A stretch of DNA of 64,000 bases from Hypomyces perniciosus. Its lineage: Eukaryota; Ascomycota; Sordariomycetes; Hypocreales; Hypocreaceae. Position numbers and translations under genes: made by a program. Location: the NCBI GenBank assembly GCA_008477525.1, contig SPDT01000007.1, forward strand, positions 2,232,001 through 2,296,000, written 5' to 3'. This document shows, one piece after another, positions 44,525 through 56,098 of the stretch. The first letter of the stretch is position 1. Each line of letters opens with the position of its first letter. The notes below the pieces were generated by a model. That model saw only the letters and a list, made by a program, of their open reading frames with translations, was not told the DNA's origin and did not search any database.

Positions 44525-44841
44525 ATTTATATTAAGTCAACAAACTCCACATCCTTGGAGGCTTACCTGACTAGTCTGTATTCGGGTGGGAAACGGAACA
44601 ACAGTGGCTGCGAAGCCCCTATCCCACCAAGCACACACACACATACACACACACACACTCATACAAGAAGAAGCCTTTCAGAATCCATGATCCTGAAAGG
44701 CCACTCAATATAATATTAATATCACTATTGAAATTAATTCAACCGAATCGATCCATTTTCAATGTTCATTCCAACTCGTTCCGTCATATATCATCACTTA
44801 GGCCGACTTTTTCGCCATAGGCACCTTGACCTCGTTCATCT
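44525..44841. other. Short intergenic region between convergent genes with CA repeat and hairpin
   Basis: A (CA)n tract runs from about 44631 to 44659. A 9-bp inverted repeat (GCCTTTCAG at 44673-44681 and CTGAAAGGC at 44693-44701) with an 11-nt loop follows. It lies between the 3' ends of the regulator and the sugar porter. Confidence 0.6.
44673..44701. terminator. Possible RNA hairpin between convergent genes
   Basis: A perfect 9-bp stem with an 11-nt loop in the 317-bp space between two converging 3' ends. It could influence 3'-end formation on either strand. The structure is seen; the function is inferred. Confidence 0.3.
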
Positions 44842-46664
44842 TCACACTCTTACCTCACTCCGATCTGCTGGCGACTCTCGATCCACCTCATCCAAGAGAC
44901 GTCGAGCTGCAACTGCGGTGTTGCCTCCCGCCTCATCAATGCGGCGATGGTACTCCTTCATGTTTTCACTCACCAGGATGCTGTCGCTGGTGAAAAGAAG
45001 AGAGATTTCCTCTAGGGTTCGATTCGCAAGCTCGGGATAGATGAACCAAACCAAAGGCGCGACAACAATGTTGATCGCCCCGAAGAAGAGGTACGTACCA
45101 TAGCCGATTCGACTTAGGAAGATGGGCATGATGAGTGTGGTCGAACCGCACCCGGTCGCCCAACCGAAGATGGTGAAACTATACCCCTTAGCTCGTACCT
45201 CCTGGGGCCAGATCTCGGTGCCGTAGATCCAGCAAGGAATGATGTTGAACATGGTAAAGAACCTTTGATCGTGGAAATCAGCAAATGCCTAGCAATCCAC
45301 AGAGCTTGACCTACTCACCAGATATATATAACAACAAAGCTGGCGGCCGCCGTCCCTAGTCGCTGTGACAATTCTGGATCTGTCCGGGCTGTGTCTTGGG
45401 ATGTCTTGATTAGACCGGCGACTAGGAACAAGCAAACTCCCTGGATGGCAAATGATGCGATCAGAGACTTTACTCGTCCCATTCGGTCAATGACAAGGGC
45501 TGCAGCGGCTGTTCCAGGCACCCCTATTGTGTTAGCCAAGCCAGCTAGCCAGAGAGACTTGTACGCATCAAAACCGGCCAGCTCGAAGAGAACGCCTGCC
45601 CACCCCACAATGGCCAGAATCCCTGTCCATTGCTGGATCCACTGGAGAGCGAACCCCAGGATGGCCCGTCGACCAAGATGGAGCTTATCTGAGAATCGAC
45701 CACCGAGAACGATATTCACCAAGTCGTTACGCTTGTGGTATGTTGCCTCAACGATGGCGTCCAGTTGTTCGACTTCAGCACCAATCTTTGGGTTTTTTGG
45801 ATCCAAGTCTCCTCGGAGTTTGCACAAGATATCGATAGCCTGCTCCCGCTGACCATTAGCAATGAGCCATCTGCAGAGAATCGTGTCAACACCATTTGGA
45901 CCAAATTTTTTTGCATTTTTGGGATCACAAACCGAGGTGACTCTGGCAGGAATGGAATGGCCAAGTCAACAACCAAGAGCGGGATAATCATCCATCCAAG
46001 GGGAAACCTCCAGCGAAACTCATCATTTGAGTCGCGAACGCCGAAGTTGATCCAGTAAGCAATAACGATGCCGAGAAAGTTGGCCACGAAAACAAGCGAA
46101 AAGCTTGAGCCACGGTCGTGTGAATGTGACAACTCGCTGACCCAAGGCAGGATAATAGCGTTCATGAAGCCAATTCCAATGCCTGTAATTACACGGGCAC
46201 AGATGAACATGCTGGCATTCTGGCTGGTCGCCATGAGGGCGGCACCGAGGATGCCAAAGGCAGTGCCGATGAGCACGCCTCCCTTACGGCCAATCTTGTC
46301 GCCAACCCACCCTTTATATATAACGTTAGAGCAGCCTGGACTCGACGCTATGGGTCCTTACCACCGACAAAACATCCCCACATGGCACCGAAGTAGTATA
46401 CCGCCGCAAGTCCACCTTGTTTGGTCGAATTGGTAACGACCCCATTATGACCAATATCTGCCATTTTGATGAAGCCGCGCGTGCCACTAATTGTGCCTAG
46501 GACGCCCTGATTATAACCTGGTTGATGACGTGTCAAAACTCGATGCTGGACATGACGGGATACTCTTGCTCACCTTCGAAGACCAACCCCGTGGCAGCAA
46601 CGAGGTTGATCAGGAACAGCAAGGCCTTTCCAGGCACATACCGCCAAATCTGGAGACCGGCCAT
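44842..46664 (-). CDS. MFS sugar porter, five exons, divergent from the AnmK/levoglucosan-kinase gene
   Basis: A sugar transporter of the SP family, 532 aa. Exons: 46664-46574, 46517-46362, 46311-45933, 45870-45319, 45262-44842; all phases close. The protein begins MAGLQIWRYVPGKALLFLIN and contains the first-segment motif FEGYNQGVLGTI, then GGWVGDKIGRKGG (D-x-x-G-R-K), PESPRWLIANGQ (formed across intron 3), an IQQWTGI segment (QQxTG sugar-porter motif), DRMGRVKS and PELANRTLEEI. About 12 membrane segments are expected. Apparent frame breaks at 45871-45932 and 46518-46573 are introns. Its promoter is shared with the kinase at 47335, so it may import the kinase's substrate. Confidence 0.88.
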
Positions 46665-47334
46665 GATGGTTCTTGGACAATTTTCGGTGCTCAGTGTTGT
46701 TCAATAGCCGAGTTCTCTTCGTCTTTGGCCTCCAAAACAGGAAGGGCCCATTCGTTGACGCGCAACACGGGGGGTTTGTGATAGGAGGATTTCGTAGCCG
46801 AGAACTTGCGCAACACAAGGGATTGATAATACTCTCGCTCACTGCGGCAGTTACAGCTATCGCCGTGCTGCACCTATGCTTTAGCTCCTATCGTGATTGA
46901 TCGAGACGAGCTAGAGGTTGAGTAAAGTCGCTTCCCCGGAATTGGCTTTTCCTGTCTTGCTCTAATGTTGCTCTAAAGTCAGTTCCGTGCGGGGATCGAT
47001 CGTCTGCATCTGTCAACGTCCTGAACGCCTAAATGGTTAAGCTGTTACACAGCCGTTTACACGCTCAAGCATTTAGGCATATGATGGGCCTCATCAGATT
47101 CACCACACTTTTTATCATCAAAGTCCCCTCAAAACTCCATCATCGGGCTGCTAAAATTAAGCGTAAGGGCTTGAAGGACTCAGAAGGATTCTCAAAGTTG
47201 AGGCTAATGCACCATCGGCATAAAGGCAGTCGATCAGACTAGACTGCTTAAGCCTCGTCCATCTTATCTGATCGGGGCTTCGTCCACGGCCTGTACATCC
47301 ATTATTCCCTCTTTTCATTATTCGTGCTGCAATC
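46665..47334. promoter_or_regulatory. Shared divergent promoter of the sugar porter and kinase
   Basis: The 670 bp between start codons of the porter (minus) and kinase (plus) contain no gene. Co-regulation from this region is inferred from the arrangement. I cannot single out specific binding sites. Confidence 0.5.
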
Positions 47335-48672
47335 ATGGGTTCCGCAAATGCAGCCTCCAACGCGGAGACTTCGCCATCGCTTGATATGACGGTTCTTGGT
47401 CTCAACTCTGGAACATCCATGGATGGGATCGACTGCGCTCTCTGCCGCTTCAGACAAGCGTCTCCCGAGGAGCCGATGCACTTTGAACTTCTCAAGTATG
47501 ATGAAGTTCCCTTGGAGCCAGAGATCAAGAAGAGAGTCATGAACATGATCCTTCACAACACGACCACGCCCCAGGAACTCTCAGAGGTAAATGTGATTCT
47601 TGGAGAGACATTTGCGGACGCTGTCAAGACGTTTGCAGAGAAGCATGATATCGCTCTCTCATCAATCGATGCCATCGGTTCTCATGGACAAACAATCTGG
47701 TTGGAGAGCATGCCCCTAGAGGGACACAAGCAGTCTGTTCTCACCATGGCCGAGGGGACTTTCCTTGCGTCTATGACGGGCATCACGACCGTGACGGATT
47801 TTCGGGTCTCGGATCAGGCAGCAGGTCGGCAGGGTGCCCCGCTGATTGCATTCTTCGATTCCTTGTTGCTTCACCATCCAACGAAGCTCAGGGCATGCCA
47901 GAATATTGGTGGCATCGCCAACGTGTGCTTCATTCCTCCGGATGCGGAAGGCAAGCTGAACGAGGAGTTCTTTGACTTTGACACGGGCCCGGGCAACGTC
48001 TTCATTGACGCTGCGGTGCGCTACTTTACTAAGGGGGAGATGGAATACGACAAGGACGGAGAGATGGGCCGGGCTGGCAAGGTGAACCAGGAGATGGTCG
48101 ATGAATTTCTCAAGAATCACCCTTACTTCCCCATAGATCCACCAAAAACCACCGGCCGGGAGGTGTTCCGCGATACTATTGCCCACGATCTGATTGACCG
48201 TGGAGTCGCCAACGGGATGTCGCCCAATGACATTGTGGCTACCATCACCAGAATCACAGCACAGGCCATCGTCGAGCATTACAAGCGGTACATGCCAACG
48301 CAGTATGGGCCCTTGGTTGAAGTGTACATGTGTGGCGGTGGCGCCAAGAACCCTAACATACTGGACTACCTGAAGCAATCTTTCCCAGAGACAAAGTTTG
48401 TGATGTTGGACGAGGCAGGAATCCCTGGAGATGCTAAAGAGGCCATTACGTTTGCGTGGCAAGGGATGGAGGCAGTTGTTGGCCGAAGCATCCCAGTCCC
48501 ATCTAGAGTTGAGACGAGGCGTGGCTATGTGCTTGGCAAGGTCAGTCCAGGAAAGAATTATCGGCGGGTAATGAGGAAGGGCATGGACTTTGGGGCTGGA
48601 CGGGAGCAGCTGGGTCCGGTTAAGGAGCTCGTCAACTATGTCGGCGGCGAGGTGTTCAACAACAAAGACTAA
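47335..48672 (+). CDS. Anhydrosugar kinase of the AnmK family, probably levoglucosan kinase
   Basis: A cytosolic sugar kinase, single exon, 445 aa. The ASKHA-fold features are [19 protein letters not shown] (phosphate-binding region, residues 21-39), GSHGQTIW (116-122), QNIGGIANV (189-197), and FDFDTGPGN (213-221; the last Asp, 216, is the expected catalytic base), with CGGGAKNP (ATP site) near residue 335. The family is best known as bacterial 1,6-anhydro-N-acetylmuramic acid kinase of murein recycling. Fungi have no murein, and fungal members such as the Lipomyces starkeyi enzyme (439 aa) use levoglucosan, giving glucose-6-phosphate. The similar length and paired sugar porter favour levoglucosan kinase. 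Family membership is clear; the substrate is inferred. Confidence 0.85.
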   Translation: MGSANAASNAETSPSLDMTVLGLNSGTSMDGIDCALCRFRQASPEEPMHFELLKYDEVPLEPEIKKRVMNMILHNTTTPQELSEVNVILGETFADAVKTFAEKHDIALSSIDAIGSHGQTIWLESMPLEGHKQSVLTMAEGTFLASMTGITTVTDFRVSDQAAGRQGAPLIAFFDSLLLHHPTKLRACQNIGGIANVCFIPPDAEGKLNEEFFDFDTGPGNVFIDAAVRYFTKGEMEYDKDGEMGRAGKVNQEMVDEFLKNHPYFPIDPPKTTGREVFRDTIAHDLIDRGVANGMSPNDIVATITRITAQAIVEHYKRYMPTQYGPLVEVYMCGGGAKNPNILDYLKQSFPETKFVMLDEAGIPGDAKEAITFAWQGMEAVVGRSIPVPSRVETRRGYVLGKVSPGKNYRRVMRKGMDFGAGREQLGPVKELVNYVGGEVFNNKD

Positions 48673-49812
48673 GAAGCGGTCCGAGAGCGACGGACGAATG
48701 CAGGACGGTGAAATACGGACACAAGCACACAGAGACTGTACAGCACATGCTTCTATGGGAAGAGTCGATTGATTTGTTGTCGGGGGAGGTCGGATTGAGC
48801 AGTAGCATAATGAATTTGATGACTATGATTACACACAACACGGCAGTTGGTAGGCTGTGCAGTATCTGTAGACAACGAGTCAACTGGAACCGAATCGAGC
48901 TGTTGGTCGAGCAACACGTTGCATGTACTACTCCATACTGCTAGTACCCAACATGACACTCACAATCTCCCACCAGACTGGTACGATGGGGTCCCAAAGC
49001 ACGCGACAAAGGGCAACGCCAATACTACCTGATGATATCATTCGATCTCTTGACCACCTTACGGGGCACTCTGAGTGGGCCGCTTTAATACCGAGCTGTG
49101 GTTGTACAACGAAACTGTGGCAGCACTCGAGGCAGCTATCCGGCCCACTCGGGGTCTTTTGTTTCATGCCTTTTTTGTGATGGGGGAGCAGGAATCGGAC
49201 ATGTTCGAAAGCGGTTAGGAAAGGCGAGATGCACGAAGCGAACCCAAGTGTCATGAAAGGCCGGCTGTGGCGTCGAGAGATGCATCTCCGTTTGTTAGGT
49301 TGTATGGTAGGTAGTATGGAGTTTGTGACTACCTATAGGTAGAGATAGTATGGATATTCAGTGCGCTGCTAGGGTAACGAAAAGTGGTCTTGTGAGGGCT
49401 TATAAAAAGTGGATGAGCCAACAACGAGAAGCCACGATAGTGAAACCAAGACACCAAGATAAACTGGTTTGTTTGGGTGCTGTATTCACGGACATACGGC
49501 CCAACAGAATGTGGATGCAACCCATTTTCTGGTAAAGACAATGAAGGAGGGGCCTCTTCCGTATGTTGCTGTCTTTGACGTTTATGGAGGGTCGCCAAGG
49601 AGATGCATACATAGTAGTTGGCACGCAGGCGAAGTTTCCAGGTGACACGTGCGCTAAATTAATGAACAACCACCTACCCGGGTTTTCGGCCTTTTTCTTC
49701 TTTTATTGTTAGTTTTTTTTTATCTGCCCGTTATGTGACATGTTGTTGTCTTGTTACCAACATTGCGGGTCGTGAGGCAGTGCCTATTATACTATACTAT
49801 ACTATACTATGG

Positions 49813-49853
<41 letters not shown>

Positions 49854-52247
49854 GTAGTATCGAAGTCATTGATGATCGGATCTCAGTAGCAGACTGGGTC
49901 CTCGGGGGTTTTCTTGAGGATCCATAGTACTAGGAGCATTTCTTTCTTAGCGGAGCACTTGTTCCATTTCCTGGGGTTGATCGCGCGTGACGGAATCCTA
50001 GTAGTACTAGTATTAGTGACTGACTACTCCGTATATTAGTTGAAGTTCCACCAAGGGTTGATCTCCCTCTAAGCCATTTCAAGGACAGCGCCGGTGATGG
50101 TGATGAGGCCACCAATAACCGTTGGAATCTCTGAAGATGGAGGCCCTATCATACGTACTCACGAGGAGACACCTCTGCGTGTCTGGTTTCGTATATATGG
50201 CTGTAGTGGTGTTGATATGGCATCCATGACGAGGAGATACGGGGATGTCTGCATGATTCGTGGCGGTGATGTGAACCAAAGTCCGCACCTATGATAGTCC
50301 AGACCATCCATAACATTAATCTCCGGGTTCGAAATGATAACACCGATGTTCCGTGAAGGGCGTACGAGCTTCAACAGAGAGAGTCTGATCTGATTACAGC
50401 GTAGTAGTACTAATGCCATTGCATTGTTTGGGGTAACATTGAGTAAGCCAAGATGCCGGCATGAAGCCATCCAGGTGTCATCTTAGTGTTAGTGCCAATG
50501 AAATGGCAACATAATATTAACAAGACGGATGCAAATACATGCTGTCCTGCGGGGAGCCGTTGCCGGCTGATTCTCTCGCCCACTGGTGGCTTTGGTGGCT
50601 GTGGAGGTTAGAACTGCTATTGTCGAGTCTCTTCGGGGCTGAATTCGCTGAAAACAACGTTGGCTGATGTACTCCGTATATCCGACTACTTGGTAATCTA
50701 AAATCTATGCATATCAAGCTGCATTTGGAGATTGGGTGTTGGGTGCTGCATGTGGGCTGTCCAAGAGCCAATGACGCTGACCCAGTGACCCGAGAGCCTG
50801 GGAAGTCCTCCATCAGCCCCCCCAAGCCACCCTGCCAAGGATGTGAATGAGGGTATTATTACAGAGTATTGACGTGTGTTCTCGGCTGGGGACCAATTAA
50901 CGAGAGAAACGAGATACGATGCCTTTGAGTGTGCAAAGGGAGGCCGGCGATATCAGTTGCAGGGATTGCGACTAAAGTGAAGTCTTAAGAGAAACGATGC
51001 CTTGAAGCTGACTTGCAGACCAATGGGATCAAAGGTAATATTTTACTTGGTTAATCGAAAGTTCTGCTATGTAGTACTTTATAGAATAGCAAGTGTGTTT
51101 TCCTCCTTTTTTGAGAGAGGATGCTAACTAACAGTAGTGTCCGTGAGCACCTTAAGGGACATGGCATAAATTGGGATAACTAATTTGCTTAATAGACTTA
51201 TTGGACAAGAGCCAACTTCTAGGGGCTTGGCTTCACGGAAACTTACGTCACCGTACTTCTCGCTGGCTATCTTCCGTCTTCTCCCAGCCCTTGCAGCTTG
51301 ACCAAAACCCTTGACCAAAACCCACAACCACAACCACAACCCACAGCCCACAGCCCAAGTCATTTCTTTCTTCTTTTCTACCAATTAGGAAAATGAAGTC
51401 CTTAAATTTGTCTTGGCTGCTGGGGCACAGTTCCCCGGTGCTTAGATGCCGGAGCCACACACCCTCCAAACCACCTGTCGGACAACAGCTGGCCCTGTGT
51501 TGCCCTACCCGTTCGTTCCAAGAAGCAGTCCTTGACAATGGATCATCTTGAGCATCAAACGACTCCCCCGAATGGGAAAGGAAGGCATGCTTAACTTCAT
51601 TAACAGTCCGGGTGCTGTAGCCGGCGAAGCCTCCCTCCGTCAGTCAGATGCTCCTCCTCCATGTACTTCGTATCCAAAGCGGGACCAGGATTCGACCAGG
51701 GAAGCAGGCTGAGGTGCTTTGCATCTTAATATTGAGCTGAGAAGAGTGACGCAGACCTCCGGGTTTAACTGAAGTTCTTGTACGGGATCCACTCTGGAAA
51801 CATACCCCTTCGACGGTCTAGATCTGGAGTGTTGCTTCTACTTGCACACCAGTATTCTTCTCTACGGTTTACATTCCAATCTGTATCCACCCTTCTGTTG
51901 CTTGGGTGCATTCCCAGAGGAGTCAAAGCTGTTGAACAATGTGAAGCGGGCGTTGAATCCACCCCCATGACGACGAAACCCAGTTGTTTCTTCGACCGTT
52001 GGCCGCTCTAGGCCACATTTAATAACGATATCGACCTTGTTAGTCTACCGTCCCTGTCTGTGTTCCCAAAGATATAAAGTCGAGCGTCAAAGCCGGTTTC
52101 AGAAACATTATTCCAGAGCGATCCACACGACAAAGCGTGCCCTTCATGCTTGACTCGTGCGAGGGAACCATCTTTTTAAGCTTTCATACAGCACACCAAT
52201 ACTGCTAATATTCTTGCTCATCTTCACTACTGTCAATCGTTGTCACC
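48673..52247. other. 3.6-kb gene-poor stretch with simple repeats
   Basis: No gene is recognised. It includes an (ACTAT)n/(TAC)n tract at 49786-49855 that ends in an inverted TAGTAGTAT, TACTCCGTA at 50025 and 50670, a C/A-rich tract at about 51295-51357, and TACTTCGTA at 51664. The last few hundred bases should be the promoter of the TAP-like peptidase. Confidence 0.4.
49786..49855 (+). repeat. Compound microsatellite (ACTAT)n-(TAC)n
   Basis: About five ACTAT units are followed by about fourteen TAC/ACT units and a short inverted TAGTAGTA, which can fold back on the repeat. Confidence 0.85.
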
Positions 52248-53933
52248 ATGGTCGGTCTTCCTCACATGTCCAAGGCCCCTAGTAGCCGCTCCTCCTTCTC
52301 TGGGAAGGGGGTAGCATTGTCCTGGCTGCTTGCTGCTTCTGGCTTCCTCAGCTCCAACAATGCACATGTTCAGGCTTCTCCTCTCAATAGCCAGCCCTTT
52401 CGTCGCGCTGATGATACTGTCACATACCCTGGGGAGCATATCTCATGGGCCCCGTGTGGGAATGTCACTGGCCATCTGATGGAATGCAGCACTATCGATG
52501 TGCCCATGGACCAGTTCAACAAGGCCAATTCTGGCAACCAGACCTTCAGTATCCCCCTTCTCAGACTGCGCGGCAAGAATACCACCAAGGACTCCAAGAA
52601 CATTCTCCATAACCCTGGTGGCCCCGGCGCAAGTGGCATCCTGGTTGTGCGCTCCCAAGCCGATAGACTGATGGGGATTATTGGTGAAGACTTCAATCTC
52701 GTCAGCTTTGATCCACGAGGCGTCGGCGCTTCTACCCCAGGTGGCTCTTGCTACGCTAATAACGCGATACGCAATTTTCTAAGCGGGATACCGTTGGACA
52801 ATCTTGTCGCGGACGCTCCGGCTATAAGCTCCTGGGCTTCAATATTCGTGAAGTCATGTGCTGACACCTCCGGAGAGCACGGCAAATACATCAACACGCC
52901 TCAGGTGGCTGCGGACATGAATAGCATCATTGACGCCATCGGTCAGGATCGCATGTACTTTTGGGGCCAGAGCTACGGCACTGTCATTGGCCAAACGTAT
53001 GCAGGCCTGTTTCCCGAACGTGTGGAGCGTATCGTCATTGACGGTATTGTGGACAACTTCGAGTGGTATGAGAGCCCCATGCAATGGATAGCCTACAAGG
53101 ACACCAAACGAGCCTTCTGGGGATTCTTGGACGAGTGTATCAAAGCTGGAGAGGCAGCCTGTCCTTTGGCCGCCTTGTCAAAGAACCCCGACGAACTCAA
53201 CAAGTTGGTTGAGGAGTTTGGAACAAGACTGAAGGCCGAGCCAATGACAGTTTATTACAACAACAAGAACTTTGGCATAGTGCAATACATTTCCATCTTC
53301 TGCAACGGAATTTTAAATGCCCTTTACAGCCACAAGTCCTGGCAGTTGCTATCCAAGATTCTGCTGGAAGCCATGGAGGGAAATGCGACATTAGCTTATG
53401 AGGTCTACGGTGGTAGTGTTGCTGCTCTTGCAGATGATGAAAAGAAAGACGAGACAGGATTGTCCATAAACGAGGCCATCTATTTCTATCGCCTGAACGA
53501 TGGTGTTTCGGGGGAGAAGAACTGGCCACAAGATAACGAGGACATGATTCGCACGCTGGAGCCCTTCTACATCATGAACCCCTTCATGTACGTGGTCAAC
53601 TCTTTCTACTGGGCCAAGGCGAAATGGACCATTCCCAGGACACATCCCTATGTTCCCGAGATCGGCGTCAAGACGGCTCACCCGCTGCTTGCCATGTCCA
53701 CCACCTGGGACCCTGTCACCTCTCTTGAAGGCGCCAAGACAACGCTGAAGGGGTTCCAAGATTCGCGCTTGGTAATAGTTGACGCATATGGACACGGCAC
53801 CTATTCCACCAGCAATGACTGTGCCAACACGTATCTGAGGAACTATTTACTCAACGGTTCGTTGCCAGAGAGCCAGGTGACGACGTGCGAGTTTGATTCG
53901 GCCAAGTACTTCCCTCCAATTAAGCATGAATGA
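52248..53933 (+). CDS. Secreted alpha/beta hydrolase, tripeptidyl-aminopeptidase (TAP)-like, 561 aa
   Basis: A probable extracellular exopeptidase. An N-terminal polar stretch is followed by a hydrophobic signal segment (GVALSWLLAASGFLSS, residues 21-36). The mature part starts near TYPGEHISWAPCGNVTG. NPGGPGASG is the oxyanion loop, GQSYGT (near residue 243) holds the catalytic Ser, and the Asp in TTWDPVTSLEGA plus the His in DAYGHGTYS are the likely other two, as in the TAP-like C-terminal domain (PF08386-type). Many N-x-S/T sites and paired Cys residues fit secretion. The single exon spans the whole frame. The start could also be MSKAPSSR (residue 7). Related fungal enzymes act on N-terminal tripeptides or on amino-acid esters. 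Confidence 0.85.
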   Translation: MVGLPHMSKAPSSRSSFSGKGVALSWLLAASGFLSSNNAHVQASPLNSQPFRRADDTVTYPGEHISWAPCGNVTGHLMECSTIDVPMDQFNKANSGNQTFSIPLLRLRGKNTTKDSKNILHNPGGPGASGILVVRSQADRLMGIIGEDFNLVSFDPRGVGASTPGGSCYANNAIRNFLSGIPLDNLVADAPAISSWASIFVKSCADTSGEHGKYINTPQVAADMNSIIDAIGQDRMYFWGQSYGTVIGQTYAGLFPERVERIVIDGIVDNFEWYESPMQWIAYKDTKRAFWGFLDECIKAGEAACPLAALSKNPDELNKLVEEFGTRLKAEPMTVYYNNKNFGIVQYISIFCNGILNALYSHKSWQLLSKILLEAMEGNATLAYEVYGGSVAALADDEKKDETGLSINEAIYFYRLNDGVSGEKNWPQDNEDMIRTLEPFYIMNPFMYVVNSFYWAKAKWTIPRTHPYVPEIGVKTAHPLLAMSTTWDPVTSLEGAKTTLKGFQDSRLVIVDAYGHGTYSTSNDCANTYLRNYLLNGSLPESQVTTCEFDSAKYFPPIKHE

Positions 53934-54766
53934 GTGGAAGGGTAAAGGTGGTTAATTTTCTTCATTTGGTGTGTTTGTATTTTTTCGTCTTCGATTTCTT
54001 CGCGAACCTTGTGCAAAGGGCGTCGCACTTGGAGATATCCGTCTTCCCACTGGGGTGTATCTTAAGGGCTTAGGGAGTTTTTATGGTTTGGTGTGATGGA
54101 GAGGCTTGCCCAGGGATACATAAGAAAGTCCTGGAATTGCATGCTATTTACAATCATGGATGGCTTCGCAGCATTTGGTGCATGTAGTTGGTCGTCTCCA
54201 TGCTGCTGTACGGAGAAGATGACACAATACATAGGTAAATACAAGCATGATAGTATCCATCTTGAAATCGACAAGGCATTCACAGAGACGAAAGATTCAC
54301 CGCAAGCAGATGACGTGCATGTAGTAATATTGGAATTTACCATTTGCTGCTTGACTCACTCACCTTGGGTGCAGAACGTTTCACCACTCTCGATTATTCA
54401 GCTATCACTGTTGCATTTAAAACCGCTTTGGTGGCCTTGCTATCTATGGGTGCGGAGATGGCCGTTTCTTTAGCAGATAAAGGCCATTATTTTGGGGCTG
54501 CTTAGAAAGCAGTCATGAGTCTTCTTCAGGCAGATATTGTCTGCGTAAACACTTCAGAGGTCGCCTAGAATTGGTAATCAGCCCATAGATAGTATACATT
54601 TAGTAGATAGCAGCAACCTGCTAACGGATATAAAGCCTCATACTGAAAGGATGGCTTTTCGGCATCAACACCAAGAGGCCATTTTCTTTTTTTCTTGAAG
54701 TTTGTACGAAGTGCTCCGTATAGTACCTATCAGAACTCATTCTCGCTTCATTCATTGCACAAAGAA
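53934..54766. other. Intergenic region upstream of the SDR gene
   Basis: No gene is seen. It contains the SDR promoter and the 3' flank of the peptidase gene. Confidence 0.4.
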
Positions 54767-55885
54767 ATGGCTGTCCCCGCAAAGACCATAGTCGCCACAG
54801 GCGTTTCTTCAGGCTTGGTACACAAGCACAAACCATTCATTCCTGTTCTCATTCAGGAAACTGACTTGTGTCACAGGGTTTTGAAGCCATCAAGCAGCTC
54901 CTCGAACAAGAGCAGCCCTACAATGTCATCCTTGGTGCCAGAAACCCCCAAGGCACAATCGCCGCCTATGATGCACTCCAGTTTGACAGATCGACCAATG
55001 CTGTAACTGTGCTACCACTGGAGCTGTCCGATTTGAAGACTGTCCAGACGTTCGCGCAGCAGGTGCTTGAAAAGGTTGGAGAGGATAAGGTCGACTATCT
55101 CCTGCTAAATGCTGCCATCGGCGATGGAGCTGAGAAGCTGGGGCTGCATGGATCCAAGTGGTGCGAGGCGTTAATCGTGAACCATTTCTGTGAGCACATC
55201 GAGCGCCGTTGATTCGTATAGAGCCGAACTGAAGCTGACAACTTGTGTAGCCCAGCACTATCTCATCCACCTGCTGAAAGAAAAAGTCGTGTCCTCCAAG
55301 TCGCGCATCGTCATCGTTTCATCTGGAGGCGTACGCGGCGTCTCAGACCCAAGTACGTGGCTCCTTTCAAGTGGGGATTGAATCACACTGACAATGACAT
55401 TCCCATAGGCATTCTTGATACCGTCCTCAAAGGAGGGTCTGGTGCAAACAAAGGCACCGTCTACTCCAGCACCAAGTTCATTCAGCTCCTGAGTGCCCAC
55501 TGGTGGCGTCGACAGCTCACGGGCATCTGCGACGTTGTCGCGGTCTCACCAGGCCTTATCCCCAACACCGGAGTCGGAAGCGACATGGGGCTCACTATGG
55601 CCATGCCCGATGCCAAATCAGTTGCTGAAGGTGGGTTGACCCTCTGATAAAAACCCCTCGCCTGGTCGAACAGATGAAGCTAACGCTAGCGATTTGCAAG
55701 GTGCACGGAGCATTCTCGCAGCCTTCACTAGGTCAGACTTCCCCGAGGATCCCGAGAGGATCTTCCTCACAAGCTGGGGAGAGTGGTGGGGCAAGCACGT
55801 ATACGAGAAGACTCTTGACAAGAAGCTCCAAGACAAGTGGTCACTCAGCAAAGAGGAGGTTGAGAAGGAGGCAGGCATTGCATGA
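54767..55885 (+). CDS. Short-chain dehydrogenase/reductase (SDR), five exons, 290 aa
   Basis: An NAD(P)-dependent oxidoreductase. Exons: 54767-54817, 54877-55189, 55251-55352, 55409-55630, 55701-55885; every junction is in phase. The cofactor motif TGVSSGLGFE (T-G-x3-G-x-G) is created across the first splice. The NAG/NAA block is LLLNAAIG, the strand before the catalytic Ser is IVIVSSGG, and Tyr-x3-Lys is YSSTK. PGLIPNTGVGS follows. The C-terminus has a Trp-rich block (TSWGEWWGKHVYEKTLD). The third frame would stop early without splicing. It is convergent with the cyclase-family gene 214 bp away; a shared pathway is possible. No substrate can be read. Confidence 0.85.
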
Positions 55886-56098
55886 GAATGGGCACATCGC
55901 TGTGTGGTGGTTCAAATCTACCATGAATATCGTGAGCTTCCATATGTAAGAGAGCACATCCGAAGATTTTCGTAAACTGACTCCAGGAATCCGCCGCTAC
56001 GCTTGAAACCGCCTCCTCGATCAAAAGATAGCTACCCCGTTCGGAGGAGTAGCAACACCGCCCACGACCTAGATAGCTCGTTAGTAACGATCCATCAG
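55886..56098. other. Intergenic region between convergent SDR and cyclase genes
   Basis: A short 3' flank shared by both genes. Nothing else seen. Confidence 0.4.

Noticed and set aside
45871..45932. Frameshift inside the sugar porter (PESPR followed by a wrong frame)
   Set aside because: Splicing out a 62-nt intron restores PESPRWLIANGQ, the expected family motif.
49813..49855. CRISPR-like array
   Set aside because: It is a plain trinucleotide microsatellite with no spacers.
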